Shown here piece after piece: positions 39,945 to 50,520 of a DNA stretch of 64,000 nt; the stretch's first letter is position 1; the number at the start of each line of letters is the position of its first letter. Source of the DNA: Nitzschia sp. pyKryTriq1 (taxonomy: Eukaryota > Bacillariophyta > Bacillariophyceae > Bacillariales > Bacillariaceae); contig OY101124.1 in assembly GCA_956465555.1 (NCBI GenBank), positions 1-64,000 on the forward strand, read 5' to 3'. The position numbers and the translations under genes are program-made. The notes beneath the pieces were generated by a model. It was not told the DNA's origin. It did not search any database and worked only from the letters and a program-made list of their open reading frames with translations.

Positions 39945-40674
39945 TCAGAGTGTGGTGCACCAGCAGATTTTGCGGCAAGGACGATACACGAAATAGTCGG
40001 CGTAAAAGCAAAAAGAGATCTTTTTCTTTGGGCGGGGGTGGGACGACTGGAATGCCAGGTCTGCTTGTTGTTGTTCCGAAGAGCAGTCCGCAGCGCAGCA
40101 GCGCTTGCTTGATCCTCCCACATCAAGGAACGGATCTGCTCTTGAAGCCAGTCGCTCTACTATGGGTAGAGACGACATCTTTGTTCCACCGTCTACAAGA
40201 ATTTCCAAACGTTCTGACCATGAGCCTGGAGGAAAATCTTCGGCCGACGCTGGTTGCGTAGGAGGGCAACACGGAAGGCACACATCATGAGTCGTATACT
40301 ACAGTAGCAGTATTCTAGCGCTTATCCATTAGTAGAAGCCCAACACTCTCATCTAAAGCGAGAAAGGGCGACAAAAGCTGTTTCCTGTTCAGAGATTCAT
40401 GCTGTGGATCGTCCTTCAAGCGCAGTTCCTAGCTTCTACTGATCCCCCCATCGACTAGTAGTAGTAAATCAAAGGGGACACAAGAAGATCAACTCACCCA
40501 CTGGGCTGAAGAATAGTCGCATCGACCACCTCGGCAGCGGCTGTTCACATGTCGTCTACATCACGTCCAGTCGTACGATACTATTATGGAGAGGAGGGGT
40601 GCTCGGTGCTCCGTGCTGCTCAATACGGCACGAACAACATCGCTCCATGTCGTTCAACCGCCACAGCCGCCACC
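39945..40674. other. Intergenic region, no gene supported
   Basis: Between the decayed SGNH-like gene and the end of the GRDP gene. Short open frames here show no recognisable domains. A CGACTAGTAGTAGTAAATC block sits at 40452-40470. Confidence 0.4.
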
Positions 40675-43042
40675 TCAACCTCCACCTCCACAGCCACCAC
40701 CACCACCACCGCATCCGCCTCCGCCTCCTCCACAGCCACCTCCGCTACAAGCTCCACCACCTGAAGTAGAATTGCGTGAGAAAACCTTTAGAAACCATTT
40801 TTCATGATAAGCGAACCGCACCGTCCAGGAAATCTTCGGTCGGCTGCTGACCAGTTCGGCCAGCGTTTTCGAGTCTCAGAGGTCCTCATGTCGAAGGCTT
40901 TGATCCTCGCCCTTGAAATGTGTCTCTGATTTTCGATTTTGAATCAACCACTGCGACCGTCGTCAGTCAACACACCAGTGACACGCCATGACACGTACCT
41001 CCACAACCTCCTCCCGAAGCTCCCATTGCCCCGCATCCACCTCCACTATCGTAAAAAACAGGTGGAAAATACCAGACCCCGCCGTCTCCGTAAAACTGGT
41101 GGTTCTGTTGGGTGGTGGTCCCGGTCGACCTTGTTGCCGTAGTTCCATTTTTCGACATTGCCAAAGAAGACGACGAGGCAGGAAGCCCGACCTCACCTGT
41201 GGGCACATCCTTAGCCGATCGGGCCAAGATAATTTTTTGAATCTCTGTCAACTGTGCAATTTCAACTTCTTTTTGCAACACGCGTGGATCATTCCGTTGA
41301 ATTTCTTTGGGACGGCAATCGCAACAGAGAATCATGCCAATATCACTTTCCAGTTGGGCAATTCGTCGGCCAATGCGTTTGCTCAAAATCCGATAGGCAT
41401 CCCGTGTGCTTGTATGGTAATAACCAAATCCTTTCTGTCCCTCGCCGAAAATGTAATCGGTCTTGTGTGGATTGGCATTCACACCGGCGGATCGGGGATT
41501 TGCAGGAAGAAAAGCAGGGCAGCCGTCGGGTGAGAAACCATCTAGATCCGTCCATGCAGCTACTGCCACTGCCACTGCTTGGGCTGGCGAGGGTTTGGTC
41601 GTTTCGGCTCTGCGTCTCGGTGACAGTGTCTCAGCGAGCGAAGTGCTTCCATTGGTTTCATGGACTTGAACAAAACGCTGCACATCTCTTTCAAATCCGC
41701 TGTCCTTTTTTGTTTGCTTTAGTCGACCAAACTCCACCTTGTACACTCCGTTTCCGAGTGTTACGCTGGCATGGTAGCTGCTTTCTCCGTAGGACTGATA
41801 TGCCGATTCGAGCGTTTCATTGTCATGGGAACTGTACTTGACCCAACAATCTTCTGGTTTCCCCACAATGTCGGAAGGAGGCCATTTGGGCATATGTGAC
41901 GCTGTCTCTTTCCAACACCAAATAACTTGCATGTTGCCTTCGGTGGATGATGAGGGATTGGTAGACGATGCACCTTGGACTCCAATGAATTTATCGAATG
42001 GGTGGTGATGGTTTTCAGGATGCTTGTTCCTGTGGAGGTCACCAAAGTTCCCATTGTACGTGGCGCCGAAAAGTCCAAAGGCAGGATCGTAGAACCCGCT
42101 GGGTGGCTCGCCACGGTACATTCCCCCCACCACGTGATAGTTTTCCCCATATTGATCATACCAGGCTTCTTTGGTTGCCCGAAAGGCAGTATCGAGCCTT
42201 CCACCCTCCGTGCGGTCATTCAAACTATCGTCATGGTGCAGTCGACTTCCTATAATTGACTCACAGTCTTGGTAGTAGAAGGTGATGCTTGCCAACATGT
42301 GAGTATGCCACATCAAATCAATTTGATACGTAGGCACCACCAACAAGTTGGGATGAAACGCTCGCAGTTTCAAAAATTTGAAGTATTGAACAAGGCCCTC
42401 TTCCAAAAAGGTTTGCCGGGAAAAGGCGGGAGCTGAAACTTGCCACAAAAAGGTTGCTTGACGCTGAGTGGAATCCAATAGATTGAAACCATCCAGCCAT
42501 GTCGCCCTTCCAGCGTCCTCCTCCGTTGGAGAATCACAGAGATTTCCAATACTATCATCATCCTTCAGATGAAATGGTTCATCGGGATATACGTCCGTCC
42601 ACAATTGAATCGTTTGGTAGGCGATCTGCTGGCGTTCACTCTCTTGGGTAGCACCCATCCAAAAGACTTCGATCATGCTGTGCTCAAATTGAACTGCAAA
42701 AGGTGGACTGGCTTCAATTATTCTCCCTTCGAATCGTTTTTGACAATACGAAGAAAAGTGAAAGGGAGCCAGGCGGTGACAATGCCATAACCAAGCAATA
42801 TCCGCGGGAGGTATCATCATTCGCACGGGCGACTCGTTGGGTCCTTGTCCTAGTACGGCGTGTGTATGGACCAGAGGTAGCCACAAATCCCGGTACCGAC
42901 GGAGGGACTCGAGGGATGGCGTGGACAAAGAAATCCCATGGGAGTGTAACGTCTGAAGAAACGCAATGTGTTGTTTTGCCAGGCTCACCAGATCGACAGA
43001 AAAGGTCGATGATGCCGATGGTGGGGCCGTCTGCGTACTCAT
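40675..43042 (-). CDS. Glycine-rich domain-containing protein (GRDP / DUF1399)
   Basis: Two exons, 43042-40999 and 40760-40675, join in frame to 709 residues. The second exon is Gly/Cys-rich (GGGACSGGGCGGGG followed by further CGGGG units) and continues the first exon's ending (SGGGCGAMGASGGGCGG). The family core includes SLAKQHIAFLQTLH, PPADIAWLWHCHRLAPFHF, WQVSAPAFSRQTFL and VPTYQIDLMWHTHMLAS, which are the paired D-x-x-W-x-C/T-H-x-H blocks of plant GRDP/DUF1399 proteins. A beta-rich part follows (IWCWKETASHMPKWPP, NGVYKVEFGRLKQ). Plant GRDPs affect stress and growth responses, but their biochemistry is unclear. The Cys-Gly tail is common in this family and could bind metal. No signal peptide or membrane span is seen. 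Confidence 0.82.
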
Positions 43043-43150
43043 GGTGCACTAGGTGACTCTAGGTGGTCCTGACTGATGTAAAGAGTTGCACGCCAGAGAA
43101 GGATGCAGTTTCGTCGGATGTGACGACTTCAGGAAACTCAAGAAATAATG

Positions 43151-43403
43151 AGTTAGTTCGCGATAAGGGAAATCGCCCGCAGCGCCGAAGAAGAATCATC
43201 TCTGTTGCCAAAAAAGTAGTCGCAGCGACGACGGATCGACCACGCACATGCCCGGTGCCCGGTCCTGCTGTTGATCTGCGACTAACAGTTAGTTCGCAAT
43301 AAGGGAAATCGCCCGCAGCGCCGAAGAAGAATCGAATCATCTCTGTTGCCAAAAAAGTAGTCGCAGCTATGTACAGTACGACGGCACCGACGACGGATCG
43401 ACC
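43151..43403. repeat. Direct repeat pair, ~90-115 bp, 136-bp spacing
   Basis: 43151-43241 and 43287-43403 share AGTTAGTTCGC(G/A)ATAAGGG, the following CGCCCGCAGCGCCGAAGAAG, GTTGCCAAAAAAGTAGTCGC and ACGACGGATCGACC blocks. The second copy has small insertions (GAATC and a 20-bp block). Confidence 0.9.
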
Positions 43404-43608
43404 TGTCCCGGCCCGGTCTTACGAGTATTATCGTGGAGGGTTGTGGCGAGGCTCAATAACGCCACGCTGCAATGAAGAACAGTGTCACGGACGGACGCGA
43501 TCTTACGCCTGTACGTACCATAGTTAGAGTGACACACGCGCGAACACGCAGTGTGCGCGCGCGGAAGAGGAACGATACGGGTGGACGGACGGACGCGAGG
43601 ATACATAT

Positions 43609-43862
43609 AAACACTTGATTCATTCGACTCCACATTTTGACACCGGCCACCGCGATACGGGCGTGTTGTGAGGCACCTCTCACAACTTTGTCAAAAGTGC
43701 TGATTACTGTAGCCGGTTTTGTAGAACATTTCCGAATAGTATGAACAATGGATTCGCCCAACCGGCTGCAGCAATCAGCACTTTTGACAAAGTTGTGGTG
43801 GGTGCCTCACAAGACGTCCGTATCGCGGTGGCCCGTTGTCAAAATGTGGAGTCAAGTGTTTC
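43609..43862. mobile_element. Foldback (MITE-like) inverted-repeat element
   Basis: The left arm, 43609-43717, is matched by the reverse complement of 43761-43862 over about 100 bp, with a ~43-bp spacer. Arms begin AAACACTTGA / end TCAAGTGTTT, share CTCCACATTTTGACA, GCCACCGCGATACGG and CACAACTTTGTCAAAAGTGC, and the left arm carries a 9-bp insertion. There is no coding capacity. It looks like a non-autonomous hairpin element; target-site duplications could not be assigned. Confidence 0.8.
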
Positions 43863-44437
43863 TTAAGTACTTGGTACAACCGGTAGGATCTTGGAGCCAT
43901 AGACTCCTGGACTTAAAGGTTCTACTACTAGAGTAGAGTATCAAAACGTGTCCAAACAACTCTCCTCCGACAGTCTCATCAGACAGAAAGGGGGAATGTT
44001 ACACCCGGATCCTGGAACAACTATTTAACACGACATGTATTGTGCTCTCGTCTCCTGGTGTCACTACCAGTGAAGAATCATCACCATATATTCGATCCAT
44101 TTGCGGAGGCAACGAGGAACGGGGGTGTTGGTTGCTACTAGTAAGCCCCACCAAGCCCTCGTCGACTCCCATCAAGTGTGCCTTTCCCCCACGTCTTTAC
44201 TACTACATTTCCACACACATTTCAAGCTAAAGAGTACCAATTAATTTATAGTCCAGTTTTAGTAACAATTAATAGTCCAGTTTTGCAGGCTACTACGTAG
44301 GGATTTTATTGCGATCCGTAACAACCGATCAAGTCCATGCGGAACCACATATGAAGACAGTAAAATGCTATTAGACACGTAGTACATGAAGAGCTTATTA
44401 TTGAAGCTGCAAAAACCACCTTCAGGTTGTTCTATTG
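43863..44437. other. Intergenic region, no gene supported
   Basis: AT-moderate sequence between the foldback element and the end of the Fuseless-like gene. A duplicated AATTTATAGTCCAGTTTT/AATTAATAGTCCAGTTTT motif occurs at 44242-44285. No coding frame shows family features. Confidence 0.4.
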
Positions 44438-46169
44438 TCATCTGTTGCGATACAGTCGACTGCGCGATCTCGGGTTATCCTTGTTGGGTCGTTGAGAGTA
44501 CTCGGAACAAACCGCGAGACGAAGTCCTGGCTTGGCGGTGAGATCAAGATACGATGATCCACCCGCCCTTGCTGTCGTCCCGCCCAGGAATCCGGGTCGC
44601 CAGCTTCGTAGTGTTCTTGTTCTTGGTAATGCAGTGGCGTCAGTCAAAGGCCCTACTGATAGCTCTGTTTCTTCTTCTACTACTACCGCCATGGGACCAG
44701 CGGGTGGAAAGATCTTATCGTCGTCAATGCCATCGTCGTCGTCATCATGACCATCATGTCCGATGACCTCTGAAGCATCCTCCACTTTTTCTTCCTCTCT
44801 ACCCATCGCTGCTGTCATCTCAACCTCACCGGTGGATACTATTGGCCGGTTCATAAGATAATCATCATCAAATCGTTTGGTATCGTCCACCTTGGATTTG
44901 TCCACCTGTCGAAACAAGCCAAAGGCGTAAAGTGTTTCCCATGGTAGGGGAACCATGCTAAATAGGGGCTCATCCTCGCACTCACAATGGGGAATGCTAT
45001 CCACTCCAATGGTCGACGCAGGTGCAATGATACAAGAGACGCACCCCATAAATGTCAACAATAACAAAGACAGGACATGCCCGAGGCTGGCAGACAGCAG
45101 AGTCGTACCACCCAAAAACTCGTCCCAAAAGACCCAGAAACATCGCCACAGGCTAACGGTGCCCCACGCCAAGATATAGGTTCGTAATCGACCCAACATA
45201 CCGAGGAGCAGCTTGTTCTCACCGAGTTTGCGGTCAAAAATACCAACCACGGGTTCTGATGTCAACCAAATAGCCAGTCCGAAGAAGAGCATACTCCACA
45301 ATATAGAAAGCCGCACGTCCCGAGTTGAGGGAGTGAATCCCCAGAAATAGTTGTCCAGCAACAGCCACGATCCTCTCCAGAACCAGACGACAGCAAACGG
45401 AACGAAACCAAAACTGAATAGGATATCCGTCAGATTCGCATAAAGGGGAAGTCGGGGAGGTTTTGCACCCACATGAAGGGTGATCGCATAATAAGCCGCC
45501 AAGGCGGTGCCGGCAATGGGGGGCGGATCGCTGTCGGGTCCATCGAGTAAGAAGATTGCTGGTGGAGCCAGTAGGGAATTTCCACAATACGTGAAAAAGG
45601 CAGCGCCTGCTCCCACCAAGGATGTCAACCAATACGAAGCCAACGGATTGTCGGGCAATATCCATGCATCCGCCCAGTACCATATACCGCGCCACTAAAC
45701 TCCTCAGTAGTACGAGCGTTAGCATCACATCACAATCATACAATTGTCACATCCTCCTCAATATACCAAGAATACTCACTATACAAACGGCCGAGGCACC
45801 CAAAATGTACACAGTCGTGAAGCGCACAGCACCCAGTCGCGGCGTCACCTTGAGCGTTTTTCGGTCAGGCAGCCAGAACCCGCCACTAATCAGCGTCACG
45901 CCCAGACCGAGAAGAATGAGTCCGACGCCGTAGGAAAACCTCGCATTCTTAAGCCGAAGTGTTCCGTACTCTCCTCGGGGATTTTCGGCCGCCGGAAGAG
46001 CAAAGCAAAGGGTATCACCGTTGGCCAGTGTCGCGTCGGGAGGCTGGTCGCAACCAAGGATATCCAAAAGGGTCCAGGAACCGCGCCAGTACGACACCAC
46101 GAGAAATCCAATCGTCAAGGAGTAAATCCAATCTCGGAAAGCAAAAGGGAAAGTATTGACATTAAACAT
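44438..46169 (-). CDS. Fuseless-like polytopic membrane protein
   Basis: Two exons, 46169-45780 and 45694-44438, join in frame (GTGAGT donor, TTTAG acceptor) to 548 residues. The protein has about eight membrane helices. Four times a helix contains a W-R-[GC]-x-W-x-x-x-D-type motif: YWRGSWTLLD, WRGIWYWAD (at the exon junction), FWRGSWLLLD and LWRCFWVFWD. This fits the Fuseless family (PF15993), known from an insect presynaptic eight-helix protein and from unicellular relatives; its biochemical activity is unknown. The C-terminal ~150 residues are cytoplasmic-looking, acidic then basic. The start at 46169 gives MFNVNTFPFAFRDW with no cleavable signal peptide. Confidence 0.65.
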
Positions 46170-46714
46170 GACGATGTTGACGATGACGATGATGACGATG
46201 ATGATGGTTATATGATGTACTGTATGGTGTAGACGTAATGTACAAGTAGTCTACTTTATTTGACAACAGGAATGTGTGATGTGTGATCGATGGGGCGACG
46301 ACATGGTTTATTTGGTGACATGAGACATGACACTACTCTAGATTGGCCGTTCTTCGCAAGATACGAAATATCGAGACTACTTTAGTACATGGTGCTCGCA
46401 CATCGCGCGCTCTAGCTATCCATTCATCGAACCCTTTTTTAGTCTCGCCCCTTTCTTCCACAATTCTAGTAAGCTGGTGGTATGGTATATGATGGGATGT
46501 AGATTCTTCGTCATCATCTTTGGTACCGACTCTTGCCGGATTCTTGGAGTCCACTGAGTCGTGATTTCAACAGAAGAATCATCCTAAAGCATTGATACAA
46601 TAATGCGCAAAGCACGCGCTTTCACCGCGGTAAGAACATTGATACAATAATGCGAAAAGCACGCGCTTTCACCGCGGTAAGAACAGATATAATAATAGGA
46701 GTAGTAATAGCAAG
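46170..46714. other. Intergenic region with 47-bp tandem duplication
   Basis: No gene is supported. A 47-bp unit (CATTGATACAATAATGCG to CACCGCGGTAAGAA) is present twice head to tail at 46590-46636 and 46637-46683. GATGACGATGATG repeats lie at 46168-46206, just upstream of the Fuseless-like start codon. Confidence 0.6.
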
Positions 46715-47074
46715 CTAGTTGGTAGTTACACTTGTTGGTAGAATCTTGTTCCATTGCAGCCTGGACAAATGGCCGTTCCATAAACCCAGGTAGTCAGCGG
46801 CTCCGTCGAACGTGGTCGCTACATACTCTCCAATTGCCTCGGTGGTTGTGATGAACAAGTCGTTGTTCGTGTGGATGCCGGTCACGTCAAAGACGTGACC
46901 TTTTAGTCCCTCGCATTTCCCTTCAAATCTCTTACCAGTCCGGTTGGCGTTGGCGCCGCGGTTTCGGCTCGGGCGGTTGCGACCCCTTGCGCCGTCAGCC
47001 TGTCGTAGAGCAGAGCCACCGCCGCTTTCATTATTGCTGATGGGAGCACCGCTCCCCCCGGATTCTTCCGGCAT
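46715..47074 (-). pseudogene. Retroelement gag-like fragment
   Basis: 119-residue frame from ATG 47074. After a Gly/Asn/Arg-rich leader comes RFEGKCEGLKGHVFDVTGIH, then TTEAIGEYVATTFDGA. This FxGxCxxLKGHVxDxxxxxxxxxFxxTTxxIxxYV arrangement is familiar from gag-type proteins of diatom Ty1/copia elements. The frame stops soon after and no pol follows, so this is a 5' fragment of an element. Immediately upstream lies a repeated hairpin block (47087-47143) that may be LTR-end sequence. Confidence 0.55.
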
Positions 47075-47086
47075 CCCTCTTTTTAG

Positions 47087-47143
47087 TTAACGTTGGAGCA
47101 CGTATACTGATGTTGTTAAAACAATCAGTATACGGCTAATCTC
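47087..47143 (-). repeat. 57-bp hairpin repeat, copy 1
   Basis: On the minus strand this reads GAGATTAGCCGTATACTGAT...ATACGTGCTCCAACGTT, with a 16-17-bp stem around a TTAA centre (CGTATACTGAT/ATCAGTATACG). An almost identical copy is at 60206-60262 on the plus strand. Its position beside a gag-like start suggests an LTR end or untranslated leader. Confidence 0.85.
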
Positions 47144-47634
47144 AATACGTAATGATTGTTTAGATTAACTAAAAAGAGTGAGATCATCTCAACGATTGAT
47201 GATCGTTGAGAGGATTCTCCTCTCCCGCACATGTTTACTACGTGTAGATGAGGCGTCCTTTCTGGAGCCTCTCGTTTCATTCTCATCCTTCCCAGGGCGT
47301 GGTCCCGTGATCTGATTGGGCGATCTAGAATCTCCGTTAACGTTCTTGACGACGTCAGCGTAGGTTCGTCGGCCGATGTTCGGACTAACTGGACTAATGG
47401 TAGTCAGGGTCACACTTGGTCCAACGACGCCCCATGTGATTTTGTAGGGGGGGGTAGCAGACTAGTCCAATTGCCCTTGTTGTGCTTGGGATTGGGATAG
47501 CATTGGTGGACGATGACCTACTATCTTAGTAGCTTCTTGGTTCCTCGCTATCACTACCACGATGTGGTGCAGTACTCTGCTATAGTACACTTGCGTGCTG
47601 GTTGTGATAATAAGCGAGAAGAGCCGAGGATCAA
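47144..47634. other. Possible retroelement flank, low-confidence ORF
   Basis: A minus-strand frame, 47413-47189, contains RRTYADVVKNVNGDS; a YADVV motif is common in gag-type proteins. It could be part of the same element as 46715-47074, but it is not in a continuous frame with it. No other gene is seen before the receptor gene's stop at 47635. Confidence 0.3.
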
Positions 47635-49684
47635 TCACGTTTCTCGATCCCCTTCTGTCCCCGTACTACTAGTGCAAACGTTCGAAGAAGGATCACCAGC
47701 AGCTGAGGGCGTGATCTCGGAAGAAAGATCCTCGCCTTGTTCGTGTGGTGGATGATCCTCATCCGACTCCTCATCAAGGTCGGAAGCAAGATTCAAGGCG
47801 CCTACTAGTTGATCATCCGACTCAACGCTTTGGCTTTGAACAATCAGCATTCTAGCGATACTGATATCACCTTCAGAACTAGTAAGTGGCAGCCCAGTGG
47901 AGCTTATTTCTCCGTCCTCTGTGGTTGCTGCATCTTCCGAGGAGCTTCTCCTCGTACGTCGAAAGAAGTGACTACTGAAGAATGCCGCTGCGGATTTCAA
48001 AGAAGGTCGGAAGACATCGGTAACCTTCGTGTAGCCCCCCGAGTAAATAATGGCATTCAAAAAGCCTTGCATGGGAAGAAACGTACTCACAATGGCGTCT
48101 TGGACAATCCCATATTTGATGACATTGAATTGTCGCAAAATTGTTGGTGTCCACACAAATAGAAACGCACCGATATAGAGAAGTGCCTTGTTCAACACTT
48201 GTTTTTGTCTTCGACCCTCCGCAGCATGCTGGGACCATCTTCTCATACGCTTTTCTTGAAAACGGACTGTCAGAAAGAGCAAGACCATGCAAACAATAAC
48301 AACAACCAGGGCAAGCATTATCCAAACAAGTGCCATCGACAATGACAATGACCAAATCCAGTCCGAGTTTGCCTTTTGGGATGTGCACAATGGATCTGAG
48401 TCCCCCCAACAAGTGTAAGGATTAGTGTTGAGCCAGCAAACGTTGCCAGACATTGGATGCATAGCCCCCGCTGCTGCCAAACCGACGCCAGTACAAAATG
48501 GGAAAAGGACGCCAATAACAAAGAAACCAATTTCTGCCTTCTTCATCCGCTCTTCTCTCCAGTTGTATCGTACCACCAGTACAAACTGGATGGATAGAAA
48601 TGCTGTGATCAAGATCGAGCTCAGGTACCCAAATTGAATCAGAAATCCCTGAGAAAACAGTGGACGAGATGATTGGGATTAGTACGAATAGTCGTCTGCA
48701 GAATAATCGCACAGATATACGCTCCTATGAGTGTTGTTCGTACCTGAAAACTGCATGTCGCCTCATTCCCCGCAGCACCTGGAAACTCAAGGTCCCACGC
48801 ATATTGAAGGAAGCCGCCGTCTGTTTCTTTTGGTATTGCCCATGTCGTGAGAAAAAGTCCGAATGAACTAAAAACGTCACCAACGGAAAGCATAAGAAGC
48901 AACCGCTGAAAGCCTTGCTGGAGTTTACGCTCTCTGTTTCGTTTGTTCCCAATAATGCTGTATACAATATACAAGGAGCCGCACATAGATAAGAATGCGA
49001 AGGGTTTCGGTAGGTATGCAATCAGTTTCCTTCCTCGGATGTAATCCTCTGGAACCGATCCATCCAACTCGATCACCAAACCTCCAGTCGATAGCATTTC
49101 TTTAGATTGTTCATCAATGGCATCGAGGAAATCTAGCACCGACCGTGGTATTCGTAGTAGCAATATAAAAAATTCTTCGTGAGAAAAAGTGTGATCAATG
49201 CACGCGACCTTCAATACCGATACGTACCGGCTCCCGATTTTCCCGAGACAAAAACCAAACTTAGATCTGTTTCGTCCCCGCTGACCATCGTGTCCACCCA
49301 ATTTCCTAGTGGATCGGGATCGAAGCCAATGATGTACTTGACGTACGGACTTAGAGATGCGATGGCGGCCTTTTCGCCATCGTGACAGCCACCGTCTTCC
49401 ACCAAGAGTGCCACTGGGACTCCATCCGTCGGTGGCACCACTGGCTGCGTCGCAATGAACAACTCTTTGTCACATAGTTGGCTGTCCGTGTGAACGATTT
49501 GCAAGTGAGCTTGAACCGTTGTTGTAGTCGATAGGGCTTGTCCAAAGCCTGCAGGTTCTGAGCGATGCGAGTTACGGTTCAGGACAACTTTAGCCGTTGT
49601 TCCAGGACAAGGACTCCACAACAAGAAAAAGATAGCCAAAAGAATAGCAATAGCATTGGATGAAGGAGTCCGTTGACGTCGCAT
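47635..49684 (-). CDS. Seven-transmembrane receptor (GPCR-like) with PA-like ectodomain
   Basis: Three exons, 49684-49228, 49132-48744 and 48648-47635, join in frame to 619 residues. A signal peptide (AIAILLAIFFLLWSPCPGTT) is followed by a ~130-residue ectodomain with PVALLVEDGGCHDGEKAAIA and DLSLVFVSGKSGADFLDAID, resembling a protease-associated (PA) fold. The membrane part begins AYLPKPFAFLSMCGSLYIVY, followed by RLLLMLSVGDVFSSFGLF, a Cys-containing loop (GNEATCSFQGFLIQFGY) split by intron 2, SILITAFLSIQFVLVVRYNW, GFFVIGVLFPFCTGVGLAAA and two C-terminal helices. This layout fits the diatom seven-helix receptors related to cAMP-receptor-like and adhesion/secretin-like GPCRs. The cytoplasmic tail (~150 residues) is acidic and Ser-rich, suitable for phosphorylation. 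The ligand is unknown. Confidence 0.72.
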
Positions 49685-50520
49685 GCTGGATTTTAGAGAA
49701 AAGATGAAAGAGGAGCTGGTAGGTCCCGGTATGGCATATGAAGTATGATGTATGATGAGAGTAGAGGGACAGGCGAGGAACGAAGACTTGAGGACAGCGT
49801 ACTTGTACTTGTACTTGTACCTGCTACAGGTACAGGTACTTGTACTTGTACTGCTGGATTGCTTGTGGTGTTACACACAAAATCGGCCGCCGGGTGGTGT
49901 ACCAGGTACGGTGGTTCGCATCGGTTCGCATGGCTCGCATTTTGTGAGAGAGAACAATAAAAATAATGTAAGAAGGCACATATTTTTTGACCTGTGTGCC
50001 GGCCCCGGACTTTTGGAAAAGAGGGGGGGGGAAAGGTGAAACTTACTAGCCGCTGTCGGAGAAGCGCAGCTGTCGGAGGCATACATATCGAATCGATAGA
50101 AGAGGCAGTCCCAATCTCTAAAATTACTTAACGATTCTATGTCCTAAGCGAGTCTGACACGCCAGCAACAAAATAAAACGTGATTCACCCGGGACACAAA
50201 TTAACATCGTTTTCGAGCCTCCAAACCGCTCCAAGATGGCCCAAAACGACGATTTTCTACTGAGTTTTGGATTAAGGCGACGAACGACGACGTTTGATGG
50301 CTTCGTACGATGATTATTCTTCCTCTTCCAAGCAGTTCCAACGTTCGAGCAATACATACCATCACAAAAGCATACCATCTGAAGCTTGATTCATTCCTAA
50401 CATTCCAATAGGAGATCGGGTCGACGAGCAACGACAATTCTTTCTTCTTGCGAATACATTTCCGGTTGATACTCTACTAGTAGTAATAGTAGTAGTAGCT
50501 TTTTCCCTTCCGACGAGATC
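49685..50520. other. Divergent intergenic region (receptor / bestrophin)
   Basis: No gene is supported. 49799-49855 is a GTACTT/GTACCTG array with internal dyad symmetry (TGTACCTGCTACAGGTACA). GTTCGCATCGGTTCGCATGG is a short tandem at 49914-49935. A TACTAGTAGTAATAGTAGTAG block ends shortly before the bestrophin start. Confidence 0.5.

Noticed and set aside
40549-40807. Pro/Thr-rich plus-strand ORFs
   Set aside because: Antisense to the Cys-Gly last exon of the GRDP gene.
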